Shown here: piece after piece, positions 17,206-24,975 of the stretch
Layout of the letters: every line of letters begins with the position of its first letter
How positions within the stretch are numbered: position 1 is the stretch's first letter
Origin: Isoptericola sp044389085
GTDB taxonomy: Bacteria > Actinomycetota > Actinomycetes > Actinomycetales > Cellulomonadaceae
Direction: 5' to 3'
DNA: 64,000 bases
Assembly (NCBI RefSeq): GCF_044389085.1
Contig: NZ_JBIRXP010000005.1
Location: forward strand, 62,001-126,000
The notes under the pieces: model-generated
The model's database searches: none
Seen by the model: the letters and a program-made list of their open reading frames with translations, nothing else
What the model was told of the DNA's origin: nothing
Program-made: the position numbers and the translations under genes

Positions 17206-18618
17206 ATGTCCGGCGACGACGCGCCCGGCCCGGTCCCTGCCGCCACCGAGCGCGGGACCGAGCGCGGGACCGGGCGCGACACCGCGGAGAACCGGCACCC
17301 CGCGCTGCGGCGGCTCGTGCGCGTGCGCCCCACCCGCCGCGGTCTCGCCCTGCTCGTCGCGGGCCTGGTGCTCGCCACCGCGGGCGTGCTGCTCGATCTG
17401 CCCGACGTCGTGGGGCTCGGCGCCGCCGCCGTGCTCGCGGTCCTCCTCGCGTGGGCGCTCATGGGGATGCAGCGCCTCGACGCCGGACGCGGCGCCCTCG
17501 TCGTGACGCGCGAGCTCACGCCCAACCCCGTGGTGCGCGACCAGACCGCCGCGGTGCGCCTGGTCGTCGGCGCCCGGGCACGGACCGGCGCGGCCTACGA
17601 ACGGCTGGCCCGGCTGCGGCTCTCCGAGCAGGCGGCGCACGAGCTGGCCGGGCCGCACGGGATCCGCGCCCGGGTGACCGCGCACGCCGACCGCATCGCG
17701 GTGTCCTACGCGCTCACCCCGTCGCGCCGTGGCCGGTGGGCCCTCGGTCCGCTGCTCACCACGCGCACCGACGTCTTCGGGCTGGTCCGCACGACCCAGC
17801 CGCTCGGCGCCGCGACCCGCGTCGCCGTGTGGCCGCGCACGGTCGGCCTGCCCACGCGCACGCGGGTCCTCGGCGACGTCGAGCGCGCGGCCACGGGAGC
17901 ACGGCTCGCGTCCACGGACGACTCCGTCCTGCGCGAGTACGTCTCCGGCGACGACCCTCGGCGGGTGCACTGGGCGGGCTCGGCGCGCCAGGGCCGGCTC
18001 ATGGTCCGGGCGGACGAGAGCGCCGGCGTGCGCCCGGTGACCGTGCTGTTCGACCGGTCGCTGCTCCCGCCGCCCGTCGACCCGCGCACGGGCGTCTGGC
18101 CGTCCACCCGGGGCACGCGCACGCACGCCGAGGGCGAGCTCGCCGTGGAGCTCGCGGCGTCGGTCGCCACCTCGTTCCTCGACGCGGGCCACCCCGCGCG
18201 CCTCGTGCCGTCCGGGTCCGGCCCCGCTCCCGTGCCCTTCGCCTCGGGGGCACGGACCGGCCGCGCGACCGTCCTGGACCGGACGGTCGACCTGCGCGGC
18301 CACCGCGGGGGCGCCGACGCCGAGCGCGCCCTCCTGCAGACGGTCCGCGCCCTGCGCGCCTCGCGCTCGCAGGAGGAGATCGTCGTCGCAGTGCTCGGCC
18401 CCCAGCCGGAGACGGCGCTGCGCGAGATGGCCGAGCTCGGCGTCGAGGGCACCTGCTGGGCGCTCGTCGTCGCCCCTGCCGACGCCCCCGGCACCGGCCC
18501 GACGCCGGGAGGCGACACGGTCGCCGCCCTGCGCGCCGCGGGCTGGCGCGTGGCGACCTGCCGCCCCGGCACGGCGCCCGACCACGCCTGGGCGCTCCTG
18601 GCGGAGGGAGCCGCATGA
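17206..18618 (+). CDS. DUF58 domain-containing membrane protein
   Basis: The 470-residue protein follows the MoxR gene by 7 nt. Residues about 1-35 are low-complexity Thr/Arg/Gly, then RVRPTRRGLALLVAG leads into two membrane spans (about 47-85). The DUF58 core appears near the middle as EYVSGDDPRRVHWAGSAR, the conserved motif of the family. DUF58 proteins have a von Willebrand-A-like fold and are presumed clients or partners of MoxR ATPases. The stop overlaps the next start (ATGA). Biochemical function is unknown. Confidence 0.88.
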   Translation: MSGDDAPGPVPAATERGTERGTGRDTAENRHPALRRLVRVRPTRRGLALLVAGLVLATAGVLLDLPDVVGLGAAAVLAVLLAWALMGMQRLDAGRGALVVTRELTPNPVVRDQTAAVRLVVGARARTGAAYERLARLRLSEQAAHELAGPHGIRARVTAHADRIAVSYALTPSRRGRWALGPLLTTRTDVFGLVRTTQPLGAATRVAVWPRTVGLPTRTRVLGDVERAATGARLASTDDSVLREYVSGDDPRRVHWAGSARQGRLMVRADESAGVRPVTVLFDRSLLPPPVDPRTGVWPSTRGTRTHAEGELAVELAASVATSFLDAGHPARLVPSGSGPAPVPFASGARTGRATVLDRTVDLRGHRGGADAERALLQTVRALRASRSQEEIVVAVLGPQPETALREMAELGVEGTCWALVVAPADAPGTGPTPGGDTVAALRAAGWRVATCRPGTAPDHAWALLAEGAA

Positions 18619-20852
18619 TCCCCGCCCACGCAGGTCCGACGGCCCGCACCGTCGCCTCTGGGGTCCTGGTGGCCGTGGCGGTCGCGGCGTCGATGCTCTC
18701 CCTCACGAGCATCGTGCTGCCCGGAGGGTGGACGCGCGCCGGCCTCCTGGGCATCCTCCTCGTCAGCGCGACGACGGTCACCTCTCGCGTGGTGGTCGAG
18801 CGACGGGCCCGCGCCCGGGGGCTGCGCACCAAGGAGTCCGGCTCCGCGTGGCCCAGCGTGCTGGGCGCCGTCGTCGCCGCCTGGTTCGTCGTCGCCCGGT
18901 ACGGCGGGCCCACCGCCGACCCGACCTTCGTCGTCACCCCGGAGCACGTGTCGCGGGTCGTGGCCCGCCTGGGCGAGGCCGGCGAGATCGCCCGGTCCGA
19001 GGTCGCACCCGTGACCGGCAGCGTCCCGATGGGCCTCCTCACCGTGGGCGGCACGCTGCTGGTGCTGCTGCTCGCCGACGCGCTCGCGGGGGCCCTGCGC
19101 CGTCCGGCCGCGGTCGGGCTGCCCCTGCTCGCGCTGTGGGCCCCTCCGCTCGTGCTCACGGGGCGGGTGCCGTGGGGCGTCTTCGTCGTCACCGTCACCG
19201 CGCTGCTGCTCCTGCTCACCCTGGACGGGCCGCTCGTGGCACGCAGCCGGCGGGCCGAGCGCACGCCCGCCCCCGTGCGGCGCGCCGAACGGTCCCGCGC
19301 CGTCGCGACCACCGCCGGGGCCGTCGTGCTCGCCGTCGCCGCCGGGCTGGTCGGGACCGCCTCCGCCGCGCTCCCCGGCGGGCCCGCCGGCTGGTACCGG
19401 ACCTTCACCACGACCGGCGACACCATCCGCCTCGCCGAGGACCTCGACATCCTGCGGAGCCTGACCGAGCGGTCCAGCTCCGTCGTCCTGACCTACGACA
19501 CCGGCTCCGACGCCGACGTGGGCCCGCTGCGCAGCTACACCGCCACCGCCTTCGACGGGCGCCGGTGGCAGCGCGGCGAGGAGCGCGGCGGCCGGGAGTT
19601 CGCCGACCGCGACGTGCTGTGGCCGGACGACCCGCCGTCGGGCGAGCTCGCGGTCCGCCGGGTGGCCCTCGACGTCGGCGAGCTGCGCGACGACAAGCTG
19701 CCCATCAGCATCGACCCGCGCCAGGTCGCCGCGGACGACGGGGCGTGGGGCTACGACCCCGTCCGGGACGAGGTCGTCGGTGGCCTCACGAGCGCGGGCG
19801 ACGCCTACACCCTGACCGTGCACGAACGGGACCTCGAGCCCGCCACCCTCCGGGAGGCGCCGGCCGCGGACCTCGACCCGGTGTACACCGAGGTGCCGGA
19901 CACCGCCCACGCCGGGGACGTCGAGGCCGCCGCACGGGAGGCCGTGGGCGACGCCGACACCGTGTACGACCAGGCGGTCGCGCTCCAGCGCTGGCTCCGC
20001 GACCCCACGCGCTTCACCTACTCCACGACGATCCCCCGCGGGGGCACCGGCGACCCGGTCTGGGACTTCCTGCAGCACCGCACCGGCTACTGCATCCAGT
20101 TCGCGACGACCATGGTGGTGATGGCCAGGTCCCTCGGCATCCCCGCGCGGCTCGCGGTCGGGTACCTGCCCGGCGACCGCGCGGGCGAGACCTCCTGGGA
20201 GATCACCGGGCAGGACTCGCACGCCTGGCCCGAGATCTACTTCCGGGGCACCGGGTGGGTGCGCTTCGAGCCGACCCCCGCGCAGCAGACCGGGAGCCCG
20301 CCCGCGTACACGATGCCGCGGGTGCAGGGCGATCCGACGGCGGTTCCCACGGCCGACGACCTCCGCGAGCGCCGACCCACCGCCGGGAGCGACGCGACCG
20401 ACGACGAAGCCACCCCGTCGGCCTCCACCGCGGTGTCCGTCACACCGGTCGTCGACACCGGCCTCCCCGCGTGGGTGTGGATCACCGCGGGCAGCCTCGT
20501 CGTGGTCCTGGTGGGCGGCCTGGTGCTGATGCTCGCCCGACGGCGGCGCGAGTCCGAGGAGCTCGATCCCGAGCTCGCCTGGCAGCAGGTGCTCGCCTCC
20601 CTCGCCGCCGAGGGGGTCCGGCTGCCGCCGGCCACCACGCTGCGGCGCGCTCCCGACGCCATCGCGTCGGCGGTGAGCGCGCGCTCGGGTCGCGAGCTCG
20701 CCCCCGAGGTCCGACACGACCTGGTCGCCCTCGCGCGCGCGGCCGAGGCGAGCCGGTACGCGCGCGAGCCCGAGCCGCCCGAGGCCGACGAGCTCGAACG
20801 GCTCACGGCGGCCGTGACCACAGGGCTCGACGAGACGCTGTCGGCCCGGTGA
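18615..20852 (+). CDS. TgpA-like membrane transglutaminase (DUF3488/transglutaminase core/DUF4129)
   Basis: The 745-residue protein is the third member of the MoxR operon, starting at ATG 18615 with GGAGGGAG upstream and overlapping DUF58 by 4 nt. It has about six N-terminal spans, a large extracytoplasmic region with a transglutaminase/cysteine protease core, another span at about 617-640 (WVWITAGSLVVVLVGGLVLM), and a cytoplasmic C-terminal domain of DUF4129 type. Catalytic residues are visible: Cys at about 493 in RTGYCIQFATTM, His at about 536 in DSHAWPEIYF, and the downstream FEPTPAQQ. The related P. aeruginosa TgpA is essential. The substrate here is unknown. Confidence 0.88.
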   Translation: MIPAHAGPTARTVASGVLVAVAVAASMLSLTSIVLPGGWTRAGLLGILLVSATTVTSRVVVERRARARGLRTKESGSAWPSVLGAVVAAWFVVARYGGPTADPTFVVTPEHVSRVVARLGEAGEIARSEVAPVTGSVPMGLLTVGGTLLVLLLADALAGALRRPAAVGLPLLALWAPPLVLTGRVPWGVFVVTVTALLLLLTLDGPLVARSRRAERTPAPVRRAERSRAVATTAGAVVLAVAAGLVGTASAALPGGPAGWYRTFTTTGDTIRLAEDLDILRSLTERSSSVVLTYDTGSDADVGPLRSYTATAFDGRRWQRGEERGGREFADRDVLWPDDPPSGELAVRRVALDVGELRDDKLPISIDPRQVAADDGAWGYDPVRDEVVGGLTSAGDAYTLTVHERDLEPATLREAPAADLDPVYTEVPDTAHAGDVEAAAREAVGDADTVYDQAVALQRWLRDPTRFTYSTTIPRGGTGDPVWDFLQHRTGYCIQFATTMVVMARSLGIPARLAVGYLPGDRAGETSWEITGQDSHAWPEIYFRGTGWVRFEPTPAQQTGSPPAYTMPRVQGDPTAVPTADDLRERRPTAGSDATDDEATPSASTAVSVTPVVDTGLPAWVWITAGSLVVVLVGGLVLMLARRRRESEELDPELAWQQVLASLAAEGVRLPPATTLRRAPDAIASAVSARSGRELAPEVRHDLVALARAAEASRYAREPEPPEADELERLTAAVTTGLDETLSAR

Positions 20853-20908
20853 CGACGGGCGCGGTGACGACGGGCGCGGTGACGACAGGCCCGGTGTCGA
20901 CGGGCCCG
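20849..20908 (+). repeat. Four tandem 15-bp repeats at the end of the transglutaminase gene
   Basis: Units begin at 20849, 20864, 20879 and 20894; the first two are identical (GTGACGACGGGCGCG) and the last two differ at two or three positions. The first unit includes the stop codon of the transglutaminase gene. Read one frame over, the array encodes VTTGA-type pentads. It is probably slippage-prone 3' sequence with no known role. Confidence 0.7.
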
Positions 20909-20964
20909 AGCGACGCCGCGCGGGTCGAGCACCGCTGAACAGGCGGGGGTGACCGCGCGCCCGC

Positions 20965-21029
20965 GGCGGTCTCAGCGACCGCCGGGCGAGACGACGAGCC
21001 CGCCCGGTCCTTGACGGACGGGCGGGCTC
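20965..21029. terminator. Convergent terminator region between the moxR operon and DUF3040
   Basis: There are two hairpins: GGCGGTC/GACCGCC arms at 20965-20971 and 20977-20983, and a stronger one with 11-bp arms GAGCCCGCCCG (20996-21006) and CGGGCGGGCTC (21019-21029). They lie between two genes whose 3' ends face each other, so they could serve both. The strong stem lacks a long T tract, as is common in actinobacteria. Confidence 0.65.
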
Positions 21030-21077
21030 GAGAACCGCGCGGGCACGGACGTCACGACGGGGATGACCCCGTGACGA

Positions 21078-21506
21078 TCAGCGCCCCTGGTCGCGTCGGC
21101 GCTCCCAGCGTTCCTCGAGGCGGGCCAGGAAGCCCTCCTTCTTCGCCGCCGGGGCCGGCCGCGGCGCGGCACGACCCGGTCGCGCACGGTCGGGGTTGGT
21201 GGCCGGGTCGACGGTGCCGTCGGGACGGACCACGCCGGTGGGCCCGGAGCGCCGCGGTGCCGCGAACGCGAAGGCGACGCCGGCGAACATCAGGACGAAG
21301 CCGACGACGCCGACCCAGGCCTGCGACGTCGCAGCACCGACCACGAGCAGCAGCAGCCCGGCGACAACTCCGACGCCGGCCAGGACATACCGCAGGGGCG
21401 ACCGGCGGCGCGCCTGCTGCAGGGTGTTGGCCAGACGGGGATCGTCGCTGCTCAGCGCGCGCTCCATCTGCTCCAGCACTCGCTGCTCGTACTCGGACAG
21501 TGGCAT
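21078..21506 (-). CDS. DUF3040 membrane protein
   Basis: This small actinobacterial membrane protein has 142 residues. It starts MPLSEYEQRVLEQMERAL, the conserved N-terminal signature of DUF3040, followed by two membrane spans (about 38-60 and 63-84) and a Pro/Arg/Ala-rich cytoplasmic tail ending in a charged helix. The ATG at 21506 follows a G-rich ribosome site. It lies next to dinB, a placement I recall from related genomes. No function is known. Confidence 0.85.
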   Translation of the reverse strand: MPLSEYEQRVLEQMERALSSDDPRLANTLQQARRRSPLRYVLAGVGVVAGLLLLVVGAATSQAWVGVVGFVLMFAGVAFAFAAPRRSGPTGVVRPDGTVDPATNPDRARPGRAAPRPAPAAKKEGFLARLEERWERRRDQGR

Positions 21507-21544
21507 CGAGTCCCCCCGGGGATCGAGGTGGAACGGTAACGCCC

Positions 21545-22822
21545 TCAGGATATGCCCGCGCCGCCCGGCACGGTAGTCGGCGGGGGTGAACCTCGGCGCC
21601 GGGCGGATGCCGCGCCGAGGGTGATCGCCGATCGGCCGAACCGTTCACGCACCGCGTCCAGCGCGAGCTCGGCCTCGCGACGGGCCTCCTGGCGCGGATC
21701 GACGGCCTCGTCGAGCGTCACCTGCTCGGCCAGACCGGACCTGACCTGCAGGTTCTCGCCGCGGACGCCGACCAGCCGGACGGGGAGCCCTCGCAGGTCC
21801 GCCGCGCCCAGCAGGTCGCGTGCGACGAGAAAGATGGCACGCGCCACATCGGTGGGCCCGTCGAGCGTGCGGGACCGGGTCAGGGTCCGGAAGTCGCTCG
21901 TGCGGACCTTGATCGACACCGTGCGCGCGACGACGCCCTGGTGCCGGAGCCGGGCCGCGACGCGGTCCGCCAGCTCCAGGACCCGCTGCTCGACCGCGCC
22001 CAGGTCCCACAGGTCGCGCTCGAACGTCGTCTCGGCGCCGACGCTGCGCTCCTCGTGCCCCGGGACGACGGGCCGCGGGTCCCGGCCCCACGCGAGGTCG
22101 TGCAGGTGGGCGCCGGAGACCGAGCCGACCGCCGCCTGCAGCGTCGGCACGTCGGTGTCCGCGAGCTGTGCCACGGTCGTGATGCCCCAGCGCGCCAGGG
22201 CGGCCTCCGTCTTCTCGCCGACGCCCCAGAGCGCCCCGACGGGAAGCGTCCGCAGGAACGGCACGGTCGCGTCGGCCGGCACGAGCATCATCCCGTCCGG
22301 CTTCGCGTGGGTGGAGGCCAGCTTGGCCACGAACTTGTTCCGCGCGATGCCGACGGAGCACGTGATCCCGTGCTCGGCCCGGACCTGCTCGCGCAGCCGG
22401 GCCCCGATCACCGTCGGCGCGCCGAGCCGCCGCCGGGCCCCGCTGACGTCGAGGAAGGCCTCGTCCACGGAGATGCGCTCCACCAGCGGCGTGATCGTCG
22501 CCAGGATGGCCATGACCGACTCGGACACCTCGTGGTAGAGCCCATGGTCCGGCCGTACCACCACGGCCTGCGGGCACAGGCGCAGGCCGGCGGCCATCGA
22601 CATCGCGGAGCGCACGCCGAAGGCGCGGGCCTCGTACGTCGCCGCGAGCACGACGCCCCGCTCCCTCCCGCCGACGATCACCGGGCGGCCCCGCAGCTCG
22701 GGGCGGCGGGCCAGCTCGCACGACGCGAAGAAGGCGTCCATGTCGACGTGCAGCACCGACGTGCCGGACTCGTCGGCGCCCCAGTCACGGAAGGCCTCGG
22801 CCGAGCGAGGCCCCCGGCTCAC
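21545..22822 (-). CDS. dinB: Y-family DNA polymerase IV (DinB)
   Basis: DinB is an error-prone translesion polymerase. The 425-residue product carries the palm motifs VLHVDMDAFFASCE and ERISVDEAFLDVSG with the metal-binding acidic residues, the YEARAFGVRSAM nucleotide-binding region, the helix-hairpin-helix GVGEKTEAALARWGI and a little-finger domain (SVGAETTFERDL). The start is GTG at 22822, overlapping the stop of the HEPN gene as GTGA, so the two are translationally coupled. A LexA operator upstream of the pair indicates SOS induction. The C-terminus is Arg/Ser/Pro-rich with no clear clamp-binding motif. Confidence 0.93.
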   Translation of the reverse strand: MSRGPRSAEAFRDWGADESGTSVLHVDMDAFFASCELARRPELRGRPVIVGGRERGVVLAATYEARAFGVRSAMSMAAGLRLCPQAVVVRPDHGLYHEVSESVMAILATITPLVERISVDEAFLDVSGARRRLGAPTVIGARLREQVRAEHGITCSVGIARNKFVAKLASTHAKPDGMMLVPADATVPFLRTLPVGALWGVGEKTEAALARWGITTVAQLADTDVPTLQAAVGSVSGAHLHDLAWGRDPRPVVPGHEERSVGAETTFERDLWDLGAVEQRVLELADRVAARLRHQGVVARTVSIKVRTSDFRTLTRSRTLDGPTDVARAIFLVARDLLGAADLRGLPVRLVGVRGENLQVRSGLAEQVTLDEAVDPRQEARREAELALDAVRERFGRSAITLGAASARRRGSPPPTTVPGGAGIS

Positions 22823-23325
22823 GACGCCGCCGGCGCGACGGCGAGCGGTCGCGCGAACCCGGCCCGCGGATCCACCAGGAGGCCGACCTCGTCCCGGAAG
22901 TCCTCCGCGCACGCCACGAGCTCGGCCGCCCGGCGGGCGTCGACGTCGGGCTCCAGCCCTGCCTCGACCGCCGCCCGGACGCGGGCGCCGGACGCGAAGT
23001 ATCCCGACCATGCCGCAAGGTCGGGCTCCACGAGCGCCAGCATGTCCCAGACCGAGCGGGCCCGCGTCCGTGCCGACGGGCGGCCACGCAGCGCGACGAC
23101 GGCGGCGGCCGCACGCAGCGCCGCCAGGTGGGCGTGCACGAAACGCTCCGCGGGGTCCGTCGAGGTCGAGGCCGCCGCGAGCTCCGCGTCGGACCTGTCC
23201 AGCAGCCGGGTCACCTCCGGGCTCGGGGGCAGCGCCGGGCCCGTGGCGGCGTGCCCGGCGTGACCGGCACGGCCGACCTGGCCACGACCACCCGACGCTC
23301 CGGCAGATCTCGTGCGAGCCGACAT
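22819..23325 (-). CDS. SAV_6107-type HEPN domain protein
   Basis: The 168-residue protein is encoded just upstream of dinB and overlaps it by 4 nt. After a Gly/Ala-rich N-terminus it is all-helical: LLDRSDAELAAAS, then AERFVHAHLAALRAAAAVVA, SVWDMLALVEPDLAAWSGYF and AAELVACAEDFRDEVGLLVD, matching the SAV_6107-type HEPN family of actinobacteria. HEPN domains are often RNases, but the Rx4-6H catalytic pair is not evident here, so a non-catalytic role is possible. The ATG at 23325 follows GGGAGG. A LexA operator lies 45 bp upstream. Its function with DinB is unknown. Confidence 0.8.
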   Translation of the reverse strand: MSARTRSAGASGGRGQVGRAGHAGHAATGPALPPSPEVTRLLDRSDAELAAASTSTDPAERFVHAHLAALRAAAAVVALRGRPSARTRARSVWDMLALVEPDLAAWSGYFASGARVRAAVEAGLEPDVDARRAAELVACAEDFRDEVGLLVDPRAGFARPLAVAPAAS

Positions 23326-23369
23326 CCTGCACCTCCCGTGCTCCGCGGTCCCCCGCGCCCGTCCAGTGT

Positions 23370-23383
23370 CGAACACCTGTTCG
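23370..23383 (-). promoter_or_regulatory. LexA (SOS) operator for HEPN-dinB
   Basis: CGAACACCTGTTCG is an exact match to the actinobacterial/Gram-positive SOS box CGAAC-N4-GTTYG. It lies 45 bp upstream of the HEPN start and 56 bp upstream of the divergent methyltransferase start, so it could influence both. Confidence 0.85.
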
Positions 23384-23438
23384 AACCTGTCAACCGCCGC
23401 CGTCACGCCGCTCCCGCCGGAACGGGGACACTGGTCGC

Positions 23439-24470
23439 ATGTCCCGCTCCTCCCGAGGCGGATCGCGCCCCGAGCGCCGGTCCGGTCGACGCACCCCAGC
23501 ATCCTCCGACGCACCGACACTCCCGGACGAGGAGGTGCCGATCGACACGGGCACGGCGCGCGTCGATCGCGACCCGGACCACCCCGACCGCGTGACCCTG
23601 CACGTCAACGGCGTGCCGAGCTCCGCGCTCGACCTCGCCGACCCCGGGTTCCTCGCGTTCGAGTACATGCAGCAGATGGCCGCCGTGCTGGCGGGGCTGC
23701 CCGACGGCCCGCTGCGCGTGCTGCACCTCGGGGCGGCGGGGTGCGCGCTGGCCCGGCACGTGGAGCACGAGCGTCCCGACTCGCGCCAGCTCGGCGTCGA
23801 CGTCGACGCCCGCCTCCTGGAGCTCGTCCGGACGTGGTTCGCGCTGCCGCGGTCGCCGCGGCTACGGCTGCGGGCCGACGACGCCGGCCACGCCCTCGCG
23901 TCGCTGGCCCCCGGCTCGTTCGACGTCGTCGTGCGCGACGTCTTCGCCGGCGACCGCACGCCCGACCACCTGGCCGACGCCGCATTCGCGGCGGCCGCGC
24001 ACCGGGTGCTGCGGCCGGGCGGCGTGCTGCTCGCCAACTGCGCGGACCGGCCGCCGCTGTCCCTGGCCCGGCGGGAGACCGCGACGCTCGCGGCCGCGTT
24101 CGGGCCGGAGGCGGCCGCGGACGGCCGGCTCGGGGTGATCGCCGAGCACGCCGTCCTCAAGGGCCGCCGCTACGGCAACGTGGTGCTCGTCGCCGTGCGG
24201 GCCGCGCCCGACGGGCCGGCCACCCCACCGGAGGTCGACGCCCGGGACGACGCCCTGCACGACGACGCGCCCGACGCCATGCACGACGCCGGCCGGAAGG
24301 CGCCTGCCGAGGGCCGCGCCGACGTCGGCCACGACCCGGAGCCCTCGGGCGACCGCCGCGCGGGCGGGCTCGACCTGCACGACGCCGGCCTCGCCCGCCG
24401 GCTGCGCACCCTGCCCGTCCCCGCGCGCCTCCTCGTCGGGGACGAGCTGGTGAGGTTCGCCGGGACGTGA
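23439..24470 (+). CDS. Spermidine synthase-like SAM-dependent methyltransferase domain protein
   Basis: The 343-residue protein has a basic N-terminal tail, the SAM-binding motif LRVLHLGAAGCALARHV (about 92-108), acidic loop LGVDVDARLLELVRTWF and FDVVVRDVFAGDRTP, which place it with the spermidine-synthase-like Rossmann fold. Active-site features for polyamine transfer are not obvious, so methyl or aminopropyl transfer cannot be decided. Residues about 266-310 are a low-complexity Asp/His/Ala-rich linker before a short C-terminal helix-rich tail. The ATG at 23439 has no good ribosome site but GACACT lies 6 nt before it, suggesting a leaderless message. Confidence 0.75.
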   Translation: MSRSSRGGSRPERRSGRRTPASSDAPTLPDEEVPIDTGTARVDRDPDHPDRVTLHVNGVPSSALDLADPGFLAFEYMQQMAAVLAGLPDGPLRVLHLGAAGCALARHVEHERPDSRQLGVDVDARLLELVRTWFALPRSPRLRLRADDAGHALASLAPGSFDVVVRDVFAGDRTPDHLADAAFAAAAHRVLRPGGVLLANCADRPPLSLARRETATLAAAFGPEAAADGRLGVIAEHAVLKGRRYGNVVLVAVRAAPDGPATPPEVDARDDALHDDAPDAMHDAGRKAPAEGRADVGHDPEPSGDRRAGGLDLHDAGLARRLRTLPVPARLLVGDELVRFAGT

Positions 24471-24502
24471 CCCGCCCGAGCGGCTCGGGACGCCCCTGGC
24501 AC

Positions 24503-24541
24503 GACGACGGCCGCGCCCCCGTGGGGGACGCGGCCGTCGTC
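24503..24541. terminator. Strong convergent terminator hairpin
   Basis: Thirteen-bp arms GACGACGGCCGCG (24503-24515) and CGCGGCCGTCGTC (24529-24541) extend through an inner CCCCC/GGGGG pair, making a nearly continuous 18-bp stem. It lies between the 3' ends of the methyltransferase gene (plus) and cspA (minus). Confidence 0.8.
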
Positions 24542-24556
24542 AGGCGAGCCGTGGGC

Positions 24557-24760
24557 TCAGAGCGGCACGACCTGCTCCGCCTGCGGACCCTTGGGGCCCT
24601 GGGTGATCTCGAACTCGACCCGCTGGGCCTCGTCGAGGGTGCGGTATCCCTGCGTCTGGATCGCGGAGTAGTGCACGAAGACGTCGGCCCCGCCGTCGTC
24701 CTGCGCGATGAAGCCGTAGCCCTTCTCCGAGTTGAACCACTTCACAGAACCTTGCGCCAT
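24557..24760 (-). CDS. cspA: Cold-shock protein (CspA family)
   Basis: CspA is a small single-stranded nucleic-acid-binding RNA chaperone of 67 residues, the usual length. It begins MAQGSVKWFNSEKGYGFI with RNP1 (KGYGFI) and carries RNP2 (VFVHYSAI), followed by RVEFEITQGPKGPQAEQV. The ATG at 24760 follows GAAGGATC. The 5' region is long and structured, as is usual for cold-shock mRNAs. The gene symbol is the family name; orthology to a particular E. coli paralogue is not implied. Confidence 0.93.
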   Translation of the reverse strand: MAQGSVKWFNSEKGYGFIAQDDGGADVFVHYSAIQTQGYRTLDEAQRVEFEITQGPKGPQAEQVVPL

Positions 24761-24869
24761 GCTGATCCTTCGACCTTCCGTCACAACGGCACGGGCGGGC
24801 CGGGCGGCCACCCGTCGCTGCGGGGCGCCGTCGCCGGTTCGTGCGAAGGAGCGCCTCTGCAACGCGGTC

Positions 24870-24899
24870 AGTGTGGCACGGACCACACTGCCGTGCCAC
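24870..24899. other. Nested inverted repeats upstream of cspA
   Basis: Nine-bp arms GTGGCACGG (24873-24881) and CCGTGCCAC (24891-24899) overlap a second inverted pair AGTGTGG (24870-24876) and CCACACT (24883-24889). The two structures are mutually exclusive. They sit about 110-140 bp upstream of cspA and could be an operator or a switchable mRNA leader. The role is unknown. Confidence 0.45.
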
Positions 24900-24975
24900 G
24901 GATATGCCGCGGAAGGCGCGCATCGGCTGTTTCCGGACGGGGCCCGGACGCCGCGGGACGGGCGCGACCGCGCCG

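Noticed and set aside
17451..20938. Very long overlapping open readings in several frames on both strands across the moxR operon (some over 700 codons)
   Set aside because: In DNA this GC-rich, stop codons are rare in non-coding frames. These readings are Arg/Ala/Pro/Gly-rich, have no domain signatures, and lie over genes with clear motifs.
24891..24899. Sigma-54-like TGGCAC upstream of cspA
   Set aside because: The matching TTGC element at the right spacing is missing, and actinobacteria generally lack sigma-54. The sequence is explained by the inverted repeat.
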